Below are positions 37,000 to 45,617 of a stretch of 64,000 bases of DNA, piece by piece. Source of the DNA: Microbacterium sp. Clip185 (lineage in GTDB: Bacteria; Actinomycetota; Actinomycetes; Actinomycetales; Microbacteriaceae); NCBI RefSeq assembly GCF_028743715.1, contig NZ_CP117996.1, positions 930,001-994,000 of the forward strand, written 5' to 3'. Both the position numbers and the translations under genes were made by a program. Below the pieces are notes generated by a model. The model saw only the letters and a program-made list of their open reading frames with translations. It was not told the DNA's origin and made no database searches. Within the stretch, counting starts at the first letter, position 1, and each line of letters begins with the position of its first letter.

Positions 37000-37965
37000 C
37001 TAACCCAGCGGACGAGGCCGGGATGTCGGGAGTCCGGCGCCGCGGAGGATGTCGTACAGGCGCCGCGGGTCGTCGAGATCACCGGCGCGCCATCGCGAGA
37101 ACCCGCTGACGAGACGCCGCAGAGCGTCCTCCCGATCCTTCTCCGCCGCGAGGGACTGCAGGGGCGTGCGTCCGGTCTCGCGAGCGCGGGTGAAGTACTT
37201 GCCGAGGCCGTCGAACTCGCCGATGTGGTCATGCTGCGGCCAGAAGAAGTCGGCGATGTACAGCGCGCCGTCGGCGAGGCGGATGCGGTGCTGGATCACC
37301 GGCTGCGGGAATCCGAGCTCCGCGATCAGCACTCTGCTCTGGCTCTCGCGGACGTTGGCCGCGCCGTCGCGCGCGAACGCGACCGCGCGATGGATGCGGG
37401 CCAGCCCGCGGCGCCGTCGTGCGGCCACACGTTCGCGCACCTGCGCGAGGGTGGCGAGCGCCCCACCGGGACGTCCGCTCCAGATCGCCTGGTCGATCGC
37501 GGCGACTCCCTGAAGGAACGGGCCGGATGCGGCGAGATCGACCGCGGTCTGCGCCGGGCTCGTCACGAAGCAGTCGCCCCACGGCAGAAGCTCCACCTCC
37601 GCCATCGCACGCGTGTGCCGCCGCATCAGACCGGTGGAGCGTCCTCCCGCATCCGCCTCGACGGAGGCGTCCAGCCGTGCAGGCCACTCGCCGAGCGTGT
37701 CGATGCCGTGCAGGGCTGCCGCGGCGTGGTGGCTGAAGACGGTGCCGGCCGCGACGCGCACCGATGCTTCCCAGACGCGCTGTGCGTGCCGCGCGATCGG
37801 CGTGAGATCGCGCCAGCGGGTGGCCTCGACGAAGACGCCGGGTGCGGCGCGCACGACGATTCCGGCCTCGATCTCGCGCCGCAGGCGGCGTTCGTCGAGC
37901 CGGTCGAAGGGCTCGTCACGCCGTCGGCGGAGGTCGGTGAGGGGAGGAGCGTCGCGCCAGGTCAT
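37000..37965 (-). CDS. Stand-alone AbiEi-like protein with PD-(D/E)XK-like C-terminus
   Basis: This 321-residue protein has an N-terminal AbiEi-antitoxin-like winged-helix region (about 20-60, EIEAGIVVRAAPGVFVEA) and the family stretch FSHHAAAALHGI at 77-88. The C-terminal region carries residues arranged like a Vsr/DUF559 nuclease: E207, D239, E250-x-D252 and K256. No AbiEii-type toxin gene is adjacent. Such orphans are frequent in Microbacteriaceae and their role is unknown. Nuclease activity is inferred from the residue pattern only. Inverted repeats lie on both sides. Confidence 0.72.
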   Translation of the reverse strand: MTWRDAPPLTDLRRRRDEPFDRLDERRLRREIEAGIVVRAAPGVFVEATRWRDLTPIARHAQRVWEASVRVAAGTVFSHHAAAALHGIDTLGEWPARLDASVEADAGGRSTGLMRRHTRAMAEVELLPWGDCFVTSPAQTAVDLAASGPFLQGVAAIDQAIWSGRPGGALATLAQVRERVAARRRRGLARIHRAVAFARDGAANVRESQSRVLIAELGFPQPVIQHRIRLADGALYIADFFWPQHDHIGEFDGLGKYFTRARETGRTPLQSLAAEKDREDALRRLVSGFSRWRAGDLDDPRRLYDILRGAGLPTSRPRPLG

Positions 37966-38102
37966 CCGGCCATGGTGCGGCGCGCAGCGAGGGCGGCGGG
38001 TGCCGCATCCGTCCCCGTAGGAGGACGCGCCGCATCCGTAGGACGGGGGAGGAAGGGTCAGTACGTCTGGGGTGTTTCGCCCGCCGCCTCGGGCTACACA
38101 TG

Positions 38103-38141
38103 TGCGCACTTGCGACAGCAATCATCTGTCGCAAGTGCGCA
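38103..38141. repeat. Perfect 16-bp hairpin upstream of the AbiEi-like gene
   Basis: The arms 38103-38118 and 38126-38141 are perfectly complementary around a seven-base loop. The arm sequence TGCGCACTTGCGAC resembles the outer end of repeat copy C (TGCGCACATGCGAC), so the hairpin seems built from the same repeat family. It has no T-tract and is not an obvious terminator. Confidence 0.85.
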
Positions 38142-38154
38142 GAACTGTGGCGGT

Positions 38155-38181
38155 TGCGCACATGCGACGCAACTCGGGCAT
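38155..38181 (-). repeat. Dispersed repeat copy C (inverted)
   Basis: The reverse complement matches copy B (36901-36927) at 26 of 27 positions. Copies B and C are inverted relative to each other and bracket the AbiEi-like gene. Confidence 0.85.
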
Positions 38182-38253
38182 CTACGGGGGCAGGCGCGGG
38201 GCGGGCGGGCGCCCGGAGTACACAGGAACGGGACGTGGGGGGCGGGGCTCCCG

Positions 38254-38328
38254 TAGACTGTCCGGCACGATGGACGACCCTCCCAGTTGCAGACGATGGC
38301 CCCACCGACCCGCCTCCCCCGAGGGAGG
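38254..38328 (+). promoter_or_regulatory. Promoter and leader of the CNNM operon
   Basis: TAGACT at 38254-38259 is a likely -10 element, giving a leader of about 70 nt. At its end CCTCCC pairs with GGGAGG (38313-38328), which would cover the ribosome-binding site GAGGGAGG at 38321-38328. A translational switch is possible but unproven, and I do not recognise a known riboswitch. Confidence 0.4.
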
Positions 38329-38334
38329 TGACGT

Positions 38335-39669
38335 GTGATGGATTACGTCATGCTGGGCGTGGGGCTCTTGCTCACGATCGGAACCGGTCTGTTCGTCGCC
38401 AGCGAGTTCGCGCTGGTCAACCTCGATCGTGCCGACCTCGAAGCGCGCAGGGATGCGGGTGAGTCGCGGCTCGCGATGACCATCAGCGCACTGCGCATCA
38501 CCTCGACCCATCTGTCGAGTGCGCAGCTGGGCATCACGCTGACGACGTTGCTCACCGGTTACACGATGGAGCCGGCGATCTCCAACCTCCTGCGCCCCGT
38601 GCTGGCGGGCTGGGGCGTGCCCGAGGCGGTGGTCGTGGGTCTCGCGGCCACGATCGGCATCGCCATTGCCACGGTCTTCTCGATGATTCTCGGCGAGCTG
38701 GTCCCCAAGAACTTCGCGCTCGCGATCCCGCGCCAGACGGCGAAGCTGGTCATGCCGTTCCAGGTCGCGTTCACGACCGTGTTCCGCCCCGCGGTGTCCG
38801 TGCTCAACGGCAGCGCGAACGGCATCCTGCGCTCCATCGGCATCGAACCGAAGGAGGAGCTCTCGGGAGCCCGCACCGCGGAAGAGCTCTCCAGCCTCGT
38901 GCGCCGATCGGCGAGCGCCGGCGTGCTCGAGGAGGACACAGCGTCGCTGCTGGATCGCAGCCTCACCTTCGCGCGACTGACCGCCGATGACGTGATGACG
39001 CCCCGCCCCCGCGTGCACGCGGTCGCCGCATCCGACTCGGCGAACGACGTCATCCAGCTCGCCCGCAAGACCGGGCACAGCCGCTTCCCCGTCTTCGGCG
39101 AGTCCATGGACGACATCGTCGGGATCGTGCACCTGAAGGCCGCCGTCGGTGTGCCGCGAGATCGCCGCACCGAGGTGCCGGCCGCCGCCCTCGCCACTGA
39201 GCCGCTGCGGGTGCCCGAGACGGTGCACCTGGATCAGCTCGTCGCCGAGCTTCGCGCCCGCGGCTACCAGATGGCCGTCGTGCTCGACGAGTACGGCGGG
39301 ACGGCGGGCGTCGTCACCCTCGAAGACCTCGTCGAGGAGATCGTGGGCGAAGTGCTCGATGAGCACGACCGGCGCAGGGCCGAGATCGTGCGCGGTGCGG
39401 ACTCGCTGACCGTGTCGGCGGCGCTGCGTCCCGACGAGGTTCTCGACCGCACCGGCATCCGCGTTCCCGAGGGCGAGGTCTACGACACGCTCGGCGGCTT
39501 CCTGATGGCCGAGCTCGGCCGCATCCCCGTCGTCGGTGACGAGGTCGAGATCGAAGACGGCACGCTCGCCGTCGTGCGCATGGACGGTCGACGCGTCGAC
39601 CGTGTGCGCTTCACCCCCAGACCCGTCCCGGAGGATGCGGACATCGACGAGCAGGAGCGGACCCGATGA
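38335..39669 (+). CDS. CNNM/CBS-domain transport protein (hemolysin C family)
   Basis: This 444-residue protein has a DUF21/CNNM membrane domain (about 1-190, with [16 protein letters not shown] and [10 protein letters not shown]), a CBS pair (about 205-325), and a CorC/HlyC C-terminal domain (about 345-430). Members are linked to magnesium or cobalt efflux and have no haemolytic role here. GAGGGAGG precedes the GTG at 38335; ATG 38338 is an alternative. It is coupled by ATGA to a second CNNM gene. Confidence 0.92.
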   Translation: MMDYVMLGVGLLLTIGTGLFVASEFALVNLDRADLEARRDAGESRLAMTISALRITSTHLSSAQLGITLTTLLTGYTMEPAISNLLRPVLAGWGVPEAVVVGLAATIGIAIATVFSMILGELVPKNFALAIPRQTAKLVMPFQVAFTTVFRPAVSVLNGSANGILRSIGIEPKEELSGARTAEELSSLVRRSASAGVLEEDTASLLDRSLTFARLTADDVMTPRPRVHAVAASDSANDVIQLARKTGHSRFPVFGESMDDIVGIVHLKAAVGVPRDRRTEVPAAALATEPLRVPETVHLDQLVAELRARGYQMAVVLDEYGGTAGVVTLEDLVEEIVGEVLDEHDRRRAEIVRGADSLTVSAALRPDEVLDRTGIRVPEGEVYDTLGGFLMAELGRIPVVGDEVEIEDGTLAVVRMDGRRVDRVRFTPRPVPEDADIDEQERTR

Positions 39670-40718
39670 GCGACTGGGCAGGAATCCTCTGGCTGGTCGT
39701 GCTGCTGGTCTTCAACGCGTTCTTCGTCGGCGCGGAGTTCGCCGTGATCTCCGCGCGGCGCTCCCAGATCGAGCCGCTCGCAGAGAAAGGCTCCCGGTCG
39801 GCGAAGACGGCGTTGTGGGCCATGGAGCACGCGACGCTCATGCTCGCGACGTGTCAGCTGGGCATCACGATCTGCTCGCTGCTGATCCTGAACGTCTCGG
39901 AGCCGGCGATCCACCACCTGCTGGCCGTGCCGCTCGAGCTGACCGGATGGGGCGAGGCCGCGGTCGACGTGATCGCCTTCGTCGTCGCGCTCGTGCTGGT
40001 GTCTTACCTGCACGTCGTGTTCGGCGAGATGGTGCCGAAGAACCTGGCCTTCTCGGTGCCCGATCGCGCCGTGCTCATGCTCGCGCCGCCGCTCGTGTGG
40101 GTGTCGCGGGTGTTCCACCCCGTCATCGTCACGCTCAACTGGATCGCCAACCACGTCGTGCGCCTGTTCCGCGTGGAGCCGAAGGACGAGGCGGCCTCGA
40201 CGTTCACGCTCGAAGAGGTGGCGACGATCGTCAACCAGTCCCGTATCGAGGGCGTCCTGGATGATGCGGCCGGAACGGTCTCGGCGGTCGTCGAGTTCAC
40301 CGACAAGGATGCGGGCGACGTCGCCGTACCGCTCGCGGATCTGGTGACGCTGCCGCAGCTGACGACCCCGGACGAGATCGAACGCGCGGTCGCCCGACAC
40401 GGCTTCTCGCGCTACGTGATCGTCGACGATCAGGGGATGCCGGTCGGGTACGTGCACCTGAAGGATGTGCTGCGCGTCGCCGAGGACGGCGTCGACCCCT
40501 CGGTCGATCGTCCGATCCCGGCCAAGCGGATCCACCACATGGTGCAGGTGCAGGAGACGACCGACCTCGAGGATGCGCTGGCGGCGATGCGCCGGGCGGG
40601 GCGTCACCTCGCGCAGGTGCGCGACGCTCAGGGCAACACGACCGCCGTCCTCTTCCTGGAAGACGTCATCGAGGAGCTGATCGGCGAAGTGCAGGACGCG
40701 ACGCGCCGCGGCCGCTGA
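39666..40718 (+). CDS. Second CNNM/CBS-domain protein
   Basis: This 350-residue paralogue has a DUF21 membrane domain (about 1-185, FFVGAEFAVISARRSQIE, FGEMVPKNLAF) and a CBS pair (about 205-335), but it lacks the C-terminal CorC_HlyC domain of its upstream partner. The adjacent coupled pair, one with and one without CorC_HlyC, is common in Actinobacteria and suggests a hetero-oligomeric transporter. The substrate is probably a divalent cation, by inference. Confidence 0.92.
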   Translation: MSDWAGILWLVVLLVFNAFFVGAEFAVISARRSQIEPLAEKGSRSAKTALWAMEHATLMLATCQLGITICSLLILNVSEPAIHHLLAVPLELTGWGEAAVDVIAFVVALVLVSYLHVVFGEMVPKNLAFSVPDRAVLMLAPPLVWVSRVFHPVIVTLNWIANHVVRLFRVEPKDEAASTFTLEEVATIVNQSRIEGVLDDAAGTVSAVVEFTDKDAGDVAVPLADLVTLPQLTTPDEIERAVARHGFSRYVIVDDQGMPVGYVHLKDVLRVAEDGVDPSVDRPIPAKRIHHMVQVQETTDLEDALAAMRRAGRHLAQVRDAQGNTTAVLFLEDVIEELIGEVQDATRRGR

Positions 40719-40725
40719 GCAGGTC

Positions 40726-41790
40726 TCAGCGGTGGCGCGCGGCGCGCTCGTACTGCGGCGGCCAGGGGCCGACGACACCGAGCTCGTCGGCGGCGCGGAG
40801 CGCGAAGTGCGGATCGCGGAGCCATTCCCGGGCTGCCATGATCGCGTCCGCGTCGCCGTCCTGCAGCACCTGCTCGGCCTGCGCGCCGGTCTCGATGAGC
40901 CCCACCGCGCTGACAGCGAGCCCCTCGTCTCGCACGCGCCGGGCGAGGGGCACCTGGTAGCCCGGGCCGACGGTGATGTCCTGGTGAGCGACGAGCCCGC
41001 CGGAGGAGATGTCGAAGAAGTCGGCACCGGCCTCCGCCGCCCAGACGGCGACCTGGGCGGTCTCTTCGATGTCCCAGCCCCCCTCGGCCCAGTCGGTGCC
41101 GGAGAAGCGGACGAACACAGGGAGATCGCCCGCCGCCTCGCGCACCGCGGCGACGACGCGCAGCAGAAGACGCGCGCGGTTCACGAGCGGGCCGCCGAAC
41201 TCGTCGGTGCGGTGGTTCGACAGCGGCGAGAGGAACTCGTGCAGCAGGTAGCCGTGGGCGGCGTGCACCTCGAGGACGTCGAACCCGGCCTCGACCGCGC
41301 GGCGCGCGGCGGAGGCGAAGGAGGCGACGAGCGCGTCGATCTCGTCGAGTGTGAGTTCGCGGGGCGTGGCGTAGCCCTCGAAGGCGATCGCAGAGGGGGC
41401 GACAGCCTCCCACCCGCCGGCCTCGGCGGGGACCGTGCCGCGGTGCCCGGAGAAGGGGGAGTAGGTCGAGGCCTTGCGTCCGGCGTGGGCGAGTTGGACG
41501 CCGGCGGCCGCACCGCGGGCGTGGATCGCGGTCACGATGGGGGCCCAGGCGTCGCGCTGCTCGTCGGAGTAGATGCCGGTGTCCTGGGGGGAGATCCGGC
41601 CCTCGGGCGACACGGCGGTCGCCTCGCTGATGACCAGTCCCGCGCCGCCAGAGGCGAACTGGGCGAGGTGCACGTGGTGCCACTCGCCGGGGAATCCGTC
41701 CTGCGCGCTGTACTGGCACATGGGTGCCACCCACAGGCGGTTGCGGAACTCGACGCCTCGGATCGTGTAGGGGCTGAACAGCGCGGTCAC
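40726..41790 (-). CDS. Old Yellow Enzyme family NADH:flavin oxidoreductase (YqjM type)
   Basis: This 354-residue TIM-barrel flavoenzyme reduces activated alkenes. It has N-terminal RNRLWVAPMCQYSA, where the cysteine modulates FMN, and the substrate-binding pair in HAAHGYLLHEFLSP, both characteristic of the YqjM/NamA subgroup. The GTG at 41790 has AAGGAG upstream. Only 28 bases separate it from the divergent NAD(P)HX dehydratase gene, so the promoters overlap. Confidence 0.93.
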   Translation of the reverse strand: MTALFSPYTIRGVEFRNRLWVAPMCQYSAQDGFPGEWHHVHLAQFASGGAGLVISEATAVSPEGRISPQDTGIYSDEQRDAWAPIVTAIHARGAAAGVQLAHAGRKASTYSPFSGHRGTVPAEAGGWEAVAPSAIAFEGYATPRELTLDEIDALVASFASAARRAVEAGFDVLEVHAAHGYLLHEFLSPLSNHRTDEFGGPLVNRARLLLRVVAAVREAAGDLPVFVRFSGTDWAEGGWDIEETAQVAVWAAEAGADFFDISSGGLVAHQDITVGPGYQVPLARRVRDEGLAVSAVGLIETGAQAEQVLQDGDADAIMAAREWLRDPHFALRAADELGVVGPWPPQYERAARHR

Positions 41791-41818
41791 GGTACTCCTT
41801 CGCGGATAGGGTGGCGCC

Positions 41819-42658
41819 ATGACGGCGATCGAACAGGATGCGGCGCGCACCGCGCGCATCCTTCGCATGCCAACAGCGGACGATGACAAGTATTCCCGTG
41901 GTGTGGTGGGCCTGCGCACCGGCTCGGCGGACTATCCAGGGGCGGCCGTGCTCGGAGTGAGCGCCGCCTGGCACGCCGGATGCGGGATGGTGCGCTACAT
42001 CGGCCCCTCTCGCGCCGCTGACATGGTGCTCGCACGCAGACCCGAGACGGTCACCGCGCCCGGTCGGGTCCAGGCCTGGGTGATCGGTTCGGGCACGGAT
42101 GCCGCGTCTCGCTCCGCATCCGAGACCGAGGCGCTGCGCGAGGTGCTCGCCGGCGGCGAGCCCGTCGTCGTCGACGCCGGCGCGCTCGATCTCGCGCCCG
42201 ACGCCACGGCGCCGATGATCCTCACCCCCCACGCCCGGGAGTTCGCGCGGCTTCGCGAGACGCTCGGCCTCGTTTCGACGGACGACCGCGAGGCGGAGGT
42301 GCTCCAGACGTCGCGCGAGCTGGGGGCCGTGGTGCTCCTGAAGGGTGCCGTCACGCTCGTCGCGGACCCCGATGGCGGGCTTCGCCGCATCCGCTCCGGG
42401 GTGCCGTGGCTCGCCACCGCCGGCACAGGGGACGTGCTCGCCGGTGCGATGGGTGCGATCGTCGCGGGGGTCGCGGCGGTGGGCGCTGCCACCCCGGAAC
42501 GTCTCGCCGATGCGGCAGCCGCAGCGGCCTGGTTGCACGGACGTGCCGGCGCGCTTGCCGCCGCGCGCCGGGGGAGTCGGGGCGGTCCGATCACCGCGCT
42601 GGAGGTCGCCGAGCACCTGCCGCAGGCCGTCGGTGAGACGCTCGCGGCGCACCCCTGA
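41819..42658 (+). CDS. nnrD: ADP-dependent NAD(P)H-hydrate dehydratase
   Basis: This 279-residue ribokinase-fold protein repairs hydrated NADH/NADPH. It has the family motif TAGTGDVLAG near residues 201-210 and an N-terminal KYSRGVVGLRTGS. It lacks the fused epimerase (NnrE) domain, which must lie elsewhere. The ATG lies six bases after TAGGGT (41807-41812), so a leaderless transcript is likely. Its divergence from an NAD(P)H-dependent flavoenzyme is suggestive but may be chance. Confidence 0.9.
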   Translation: MTAIEQDAARTARILRMPTADDDKYSRGVVGLRTGSADYPGAAVLGVSAAWHAGCGMVRYIGPSRAADMVLARRPETVTAPGRVQAWVIGSGTDAASRSASETEALREVLAGGEPVVVDAGALDLAPDATAPMILTPHAREFARLRETLGLVSTDDREAEVLQTSRELGAVVLLKGAVTLVADPDGGLRRIRSGVPWLATAGTGDVLAGAMGAIVAGVAAVGAATPERLADAAAAAAWLHGRAGALAAARRGSRGGPITALEVAEHLPQAVGETLAAHP

Positions 42659-42696
42659 TCAGGAAGCTCCGTGGCGCGCCCCGTAGGATGAGGCGC

Positions 42697-43965
42697 GTGT
42701 CGAGACGGGCTCTGTTGTGGATCGCTTTCCTCGTCGTCCATATCGGGGTCTCCGTTCTCGGATGGGTCATGCCCAATGAGCCCATGGGCGACGTCTACCG
42801 GGTGTACGAGCCGTGGTCGGGTGCGTACCTGAACGGCGGATGGTGGCCGCAGACCGACACGGCGACGGGCCAGGAGGTCAGCGCCTACTACGGCTTCGTG
42901 GGGTTGACCGATGCCTGGGTCTATCCGCAGCTCGCGATGCTGCCGATGCTTGCGACGTGGCTGTTCGCCTGGGCGGTCTCGTACACGCCGGCGTGGGCGA
43001 TCATGGTGGGCCTCGTCGATGCCGCGGCGTTCGCCGTGCTCGTGGGGCGCGCGCGCTCGCGCGGCCGTGTCACCGCTGCTTGGTTCTGGCTCGCCTTCAT
43101 CGCGTTGATGGGGCCGGTTGCGCTGTACCGGCTGGATGCGGTCACCGTGCCGCTGGGCATCATGGGAGCGCTGTGGTTGGTCGGGCGTCCGTGGCTCGGC
43201 GCCGCTCTTCTTGCGGTGGCGACGTGGATCAAGGTGTGGCCGGCGGCCATTCTGGCGGCCGCGGTCATCGCCGTCCGTCGTCGCCTGGCGGTGATCGGCG
43301 CGGCCGCCGCGGTCAGCGGCGTGACGCTCGGGGCGGTCCTGCTGCTGGGCGGCGCTGCCTACGCCTTCGGATTCGTCAGCGACCAGACGGGGCGAGGACT
43401 GCAGGTGGAGTCGCCCGTCAGCACTTTCTACCTGTGGGACGCGATGCTCGGCGGTCCCTCGCAGATCTTCTACGACCCCGATCTGCTGACGTTCGAGGTA
43501 TCGGGCCCCGCCGTCAACCCGGTGATCGCCGTGATGACACCGTTGCTGGCCGTCGGGGTTCTGGGCATCGCCGCGTTGGGTGCGTACAAGATGTGGCGTG
43601 GCGCTCATTTCAGCGCCGTCTTCCCCACCCTCTCGCTCGCGCTCGTCGCCGCGTTCATCGCTCTCAACAAGGTGGGCTCGCCCCAGTACATGGTGTGGCT
43701 GAGCGTGCCGCTGGTGATCGCGCTGGTGCTGGATCGCAGGCGCTGGGTCGGTCCCGCCGTCGTCGTGCTCGCGATCGCCGCAGCGACGCAGATCATCTAC
43801 CCCATGGTGTACTTCGATCTGCTGGTGGCCCTGCCGTTCCCGGTGGTGGTCATCACGATCCGCAATATCCTGCTCGTCGTGATCGCCGCGTGGGCGGTGG
43901 TCAAGCTCGCCCGGGTGCGTACGCGCTCGAGCTTCACCCGCAAGGTCGGCGCGCTCGCCGCCTGA
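42697..43965 (+). CDS. GT87-type polyprenol-phosphate-dependent glycosyltransferase
   Basis: This 422-residue protein has about ten membrane segments and an early extracytoplasmic loop with DVYRVYEPW, where the conserved acidic residue of GT-C/DUF2029 mannosyltransferases lies. It probably builds cell-envelope glycolipid or polymannan; the acceptor is unknown. GTG 42697 is chosen because TAGGAT (42684-42689) ends seven bases before it, while the upstream ATG at 42688 overlaps that hexamer. Confidence 0.85.
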   Translation: MSRRALLWIAFLVVHIGVSVLGWVMPNEPMGDVYRVYEPWSGAYLNGGWWPQTDTATGQEVSAYYGFVGLTDAWVYPQLAMLPMLATWLFAWAVSYTPAWAIMVGLVDAAAFAVLVGRARSRGRVTAAWFWLAFIALMGPVALYRLDAVTVPLGIMGALWLVGRPWLGAALLAVATWIKVWPAAILAAAVIAVRRRLAVIGAAAAVSGVTLGAVLLLGGAAYAFGFVSDQTGRGLQVESPVSTFYLWDAMLGGPSQIFYDPDLLTFEVSGPAVNPVIAVMTPLLAVGVLGIAALGAYKMWRGAHFSAVFPTLSLALVAAFIALNKVGSPQYMVWLSVPLVIALVLDRRRWVGPAVVVLAIAAATQIIYPMVYFDLLVALPFPVVVITIRNILLVVIAAWAVVKLARVRTRSSFTRKVGALAA

Positions 43966-43978
43966 CGAAAGGACCGGC

Positions 43979-44308
43979 ATGCTCGTCGCCTTCTCCGTCG
44001 CCCCCAGCGGCACCGGCCGCGCGGACGGTTCCGTGCACGATGCCGTCGCCGCGGCCGTGAAGGTCGTGCGCGAATCGGGGCTTGCCCACCGCACGAGTTC
44101 GATGTTCACCGAGATCGAAGGGGAGTGGGACGAGGTGTTCGCCGTCGTGAAGGCGGCCACCGACGCTGTGCTGCCGTTCGGCTCGCGGGTCTCGCTGGTG
44201 CTGAAGGCCGACATCCGCCCCGGCTACACGGGCGAGCTGGACGGCAAGATCGAGCGTCTCGAGCGTGCGATAGAGGAAGCGGCCGCGGACGACGCCCCGT
44301 CGGCCTGA
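43979..44308 (+). CDS. Thiamine-binding MTH1187/YkoF family protein
   Basis: This 109-residue ferredoxin-like protein matches the DUF77 family (LVAFSVAPSGTG, SSMFTEIEGEWDEVF), whose members bind thiamine or hydroxymethylpyrimidine. A GAAAGGA site precedes the ATG. It follows the GT87 gene by 13 bases and may be co-transcribed. No thiamine biosynthesis genes or TPP riboswitch are near. Confidence 0.85.
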   Translation: MLVAFSVAPSGTGRADGSVHDAVAAAVKVVRESGLAHRTSSMFTEIEGEWDEVFAVVKAATDAVLPFGSRVSLVLKADIRPGYTGELDGKIERLERAIEEAAADDAPSA

Positions 44309-44363
44309 GGTCCGGTCAGCGAAACGATTCGGCGTCCTTACCCGGCGTGACTAACATGTTCCG

Positions 44364-45608
44364 GTGACCTCTTCGAACACGACGAAGGGGGCGGCGATGT
44401 GGGCGCTCCTCTCTCTCGCCATCGGCAGCTTCGGCATCGGTATGACCGAGTTCACGGTCATGGGGCTGCTGCCCGACATCGCCGGTGCGCTCTTACCGAA
44501 CCAGACGGCGGCGGATCCGGATGCGGCCATCGCCCAGGCCGGCTGGCTGATCAGCCTGTACGCGCTCGGCGTCGTCGTCGGTGCGCCGACGATCGCGGGG
44601 CTCGTCGCGCGGTTTCCGCGCCACCGCGTGATGGTCCTTCTCGCCCTGGCGCTGACCGTGTTCAACGCCTTGACCGTGATCGCGCCGAACTTCGAGCTCG
44701 TCGCGGTGTCGCGCTTTCTGGCGGGGCTCCCGCACGGTGCGTACTTCGGCATCGGTGCGCTGGTCGCGGCCGACGTGCTCGGGCCGGGGCGTCGCGCGCA
44801 GGGTGTCGCCTTCGTGCTGACCGGACTCACCGTCGCGAACGTCGTCGGCGTGCCGGCGGGCACCTACCTGGGCCAGCAGTTCGGATGGCGGGTCGCGTTC
44901 GGCGTGGTCGCCGCGATCTTCGCGCTCGCCACGATCTGCATCCTGTTCTTCGTGCCGCGCGCGCCGGGTCGGCCGGGGCGCACGCTGCGGGCGGAGCTGG
45001 GCGTCTTCCGCATCCCGCAGGTGTGGTTCACCCTGGGTATCGGCTCTATCGGTTTCGGCGGCTTCTTCGCGGTCTACAGCTACGTGGCGCCCCTGGTGAC
45101 GGAGGTCGCCGGCGCGCCGCAGGCGGTCGTGCCGCTCGTGCTCATCGGCATGGGGCTCGGCATGACGGTCGGGAACCTCCTGGGCGGACACCTCTCCGAC
45201 GTCAATCTGCGCCGCACACTGCTGCTCGGCCTCGCGGTGCTGGCGGTGTCGTTGGCGGTTCTCGCGCTGACCGCCGCCTGGATCTGGGCGCTCGCGGTCA
45301 TGGTGTTCGTGGTGGGTGCCGTCTCGTCCGCGCTCAGCCCCGCGATCCAGACGCGGCTCATGGATGTGGCGGGCGACAACCAGTCGATCGCCGCCGCCCT
45401 CAACCACTCGGCGCTCAACATCGGCAACAGCCTGGGTGCTGCCCTCGGCGGTGCCGTGATCGCCGCAGGTTGGGGCTTCGTCGCCCCGCCGTGGGTCGGG
45501 GCCGCCCTCGCCGCCGCGGGACTGGCGATCGCTTTCACGGCCTACGGCGTCGAGCGCCGCCGGGGCGTTCCGATCGTCTACGCGCACTCCTCGACCGCCG
45601 CCGAGTGA
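44364..45608 (+). CDS. MFS transporter, DHA1/AraJ-like
   Basis: This 414-residue protein has about twelve membrane segments and begins with FGIGMTEFTVMGLLPDIA, typical of sugar or drug efflux permeases of the AraJ/DHA1 group. The substrate is unknown. The GTG lies six bases after TAACAT (44352-44357), so it appears leaderless and independently transcribed. Confidence 0.9.
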   Translation: MTSSNTTKGAAMWALLSLAIGSFGIGMTEFTVMGLLPDIAGALLPNQTAADPDAAIAQAGWLISLYALGVVVGAPTIAGLVARFPRHRVMVLLALALTVFNALTVIAPNFELVAVSRFLAGLPHGAYFGIGALVAADVLGPGRRAQGVAFVLTGLTVANVVGVPAGTYLGQQFGWRVAFGVVAAIFALATICILFFVPRAPGRPGRTLRAELGVFRIPQVWFTLGIGSIGFGGFFAVYSYVAPLVTEVAGAPQAVVPLVLIGMGLGMTVGNLLGGHLSDVNLRRTLLLGLAVLAVSLAVLALTAAWIWALAVMVFVVGAVSSALSPAIQTRLMDVAGDNQSIAAALNHSALNIGNSLGAALGGAVIAAGWGFVAPPWVGAALAAAGLAIAFTAYGVERRRGVPIVYAHSSTAAE

Positions 45609-45617
45609 CGGCGGTTC

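Larger units (their letters stand above)
37966..38334. other. 369-base intergenic region with repeats, hairpin and CNNM leader
   Basis: No gene is seen here. From left to right it holds a tandem of CCGCATCC-containing units (38008-38040), a 16-bp perfect hairpin (38103-38141), repeat module 38136-38153, repeat copy C (38155-38181), a TAGACT promoter hexamer (38254-38259) and a leader with a hairpin covering part of the ribosome-binding site (38312-38328). Confidence 0.7.

Noticed and set aside
38260..38334. Known magnesium (M-box) riboswitch upstream of the CNNM genes
   Set aside because: The leader is too short and has none of the conserved M-box elements; only a simple hairpin is visible.
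42688..42696. ATG 42688 as start of the GT87 gene
   Set aside because: It overlaps the TAGGAT -10 hexamer, so it cannot be in a transcript that starts from that promoter; GTG 42697 fits.
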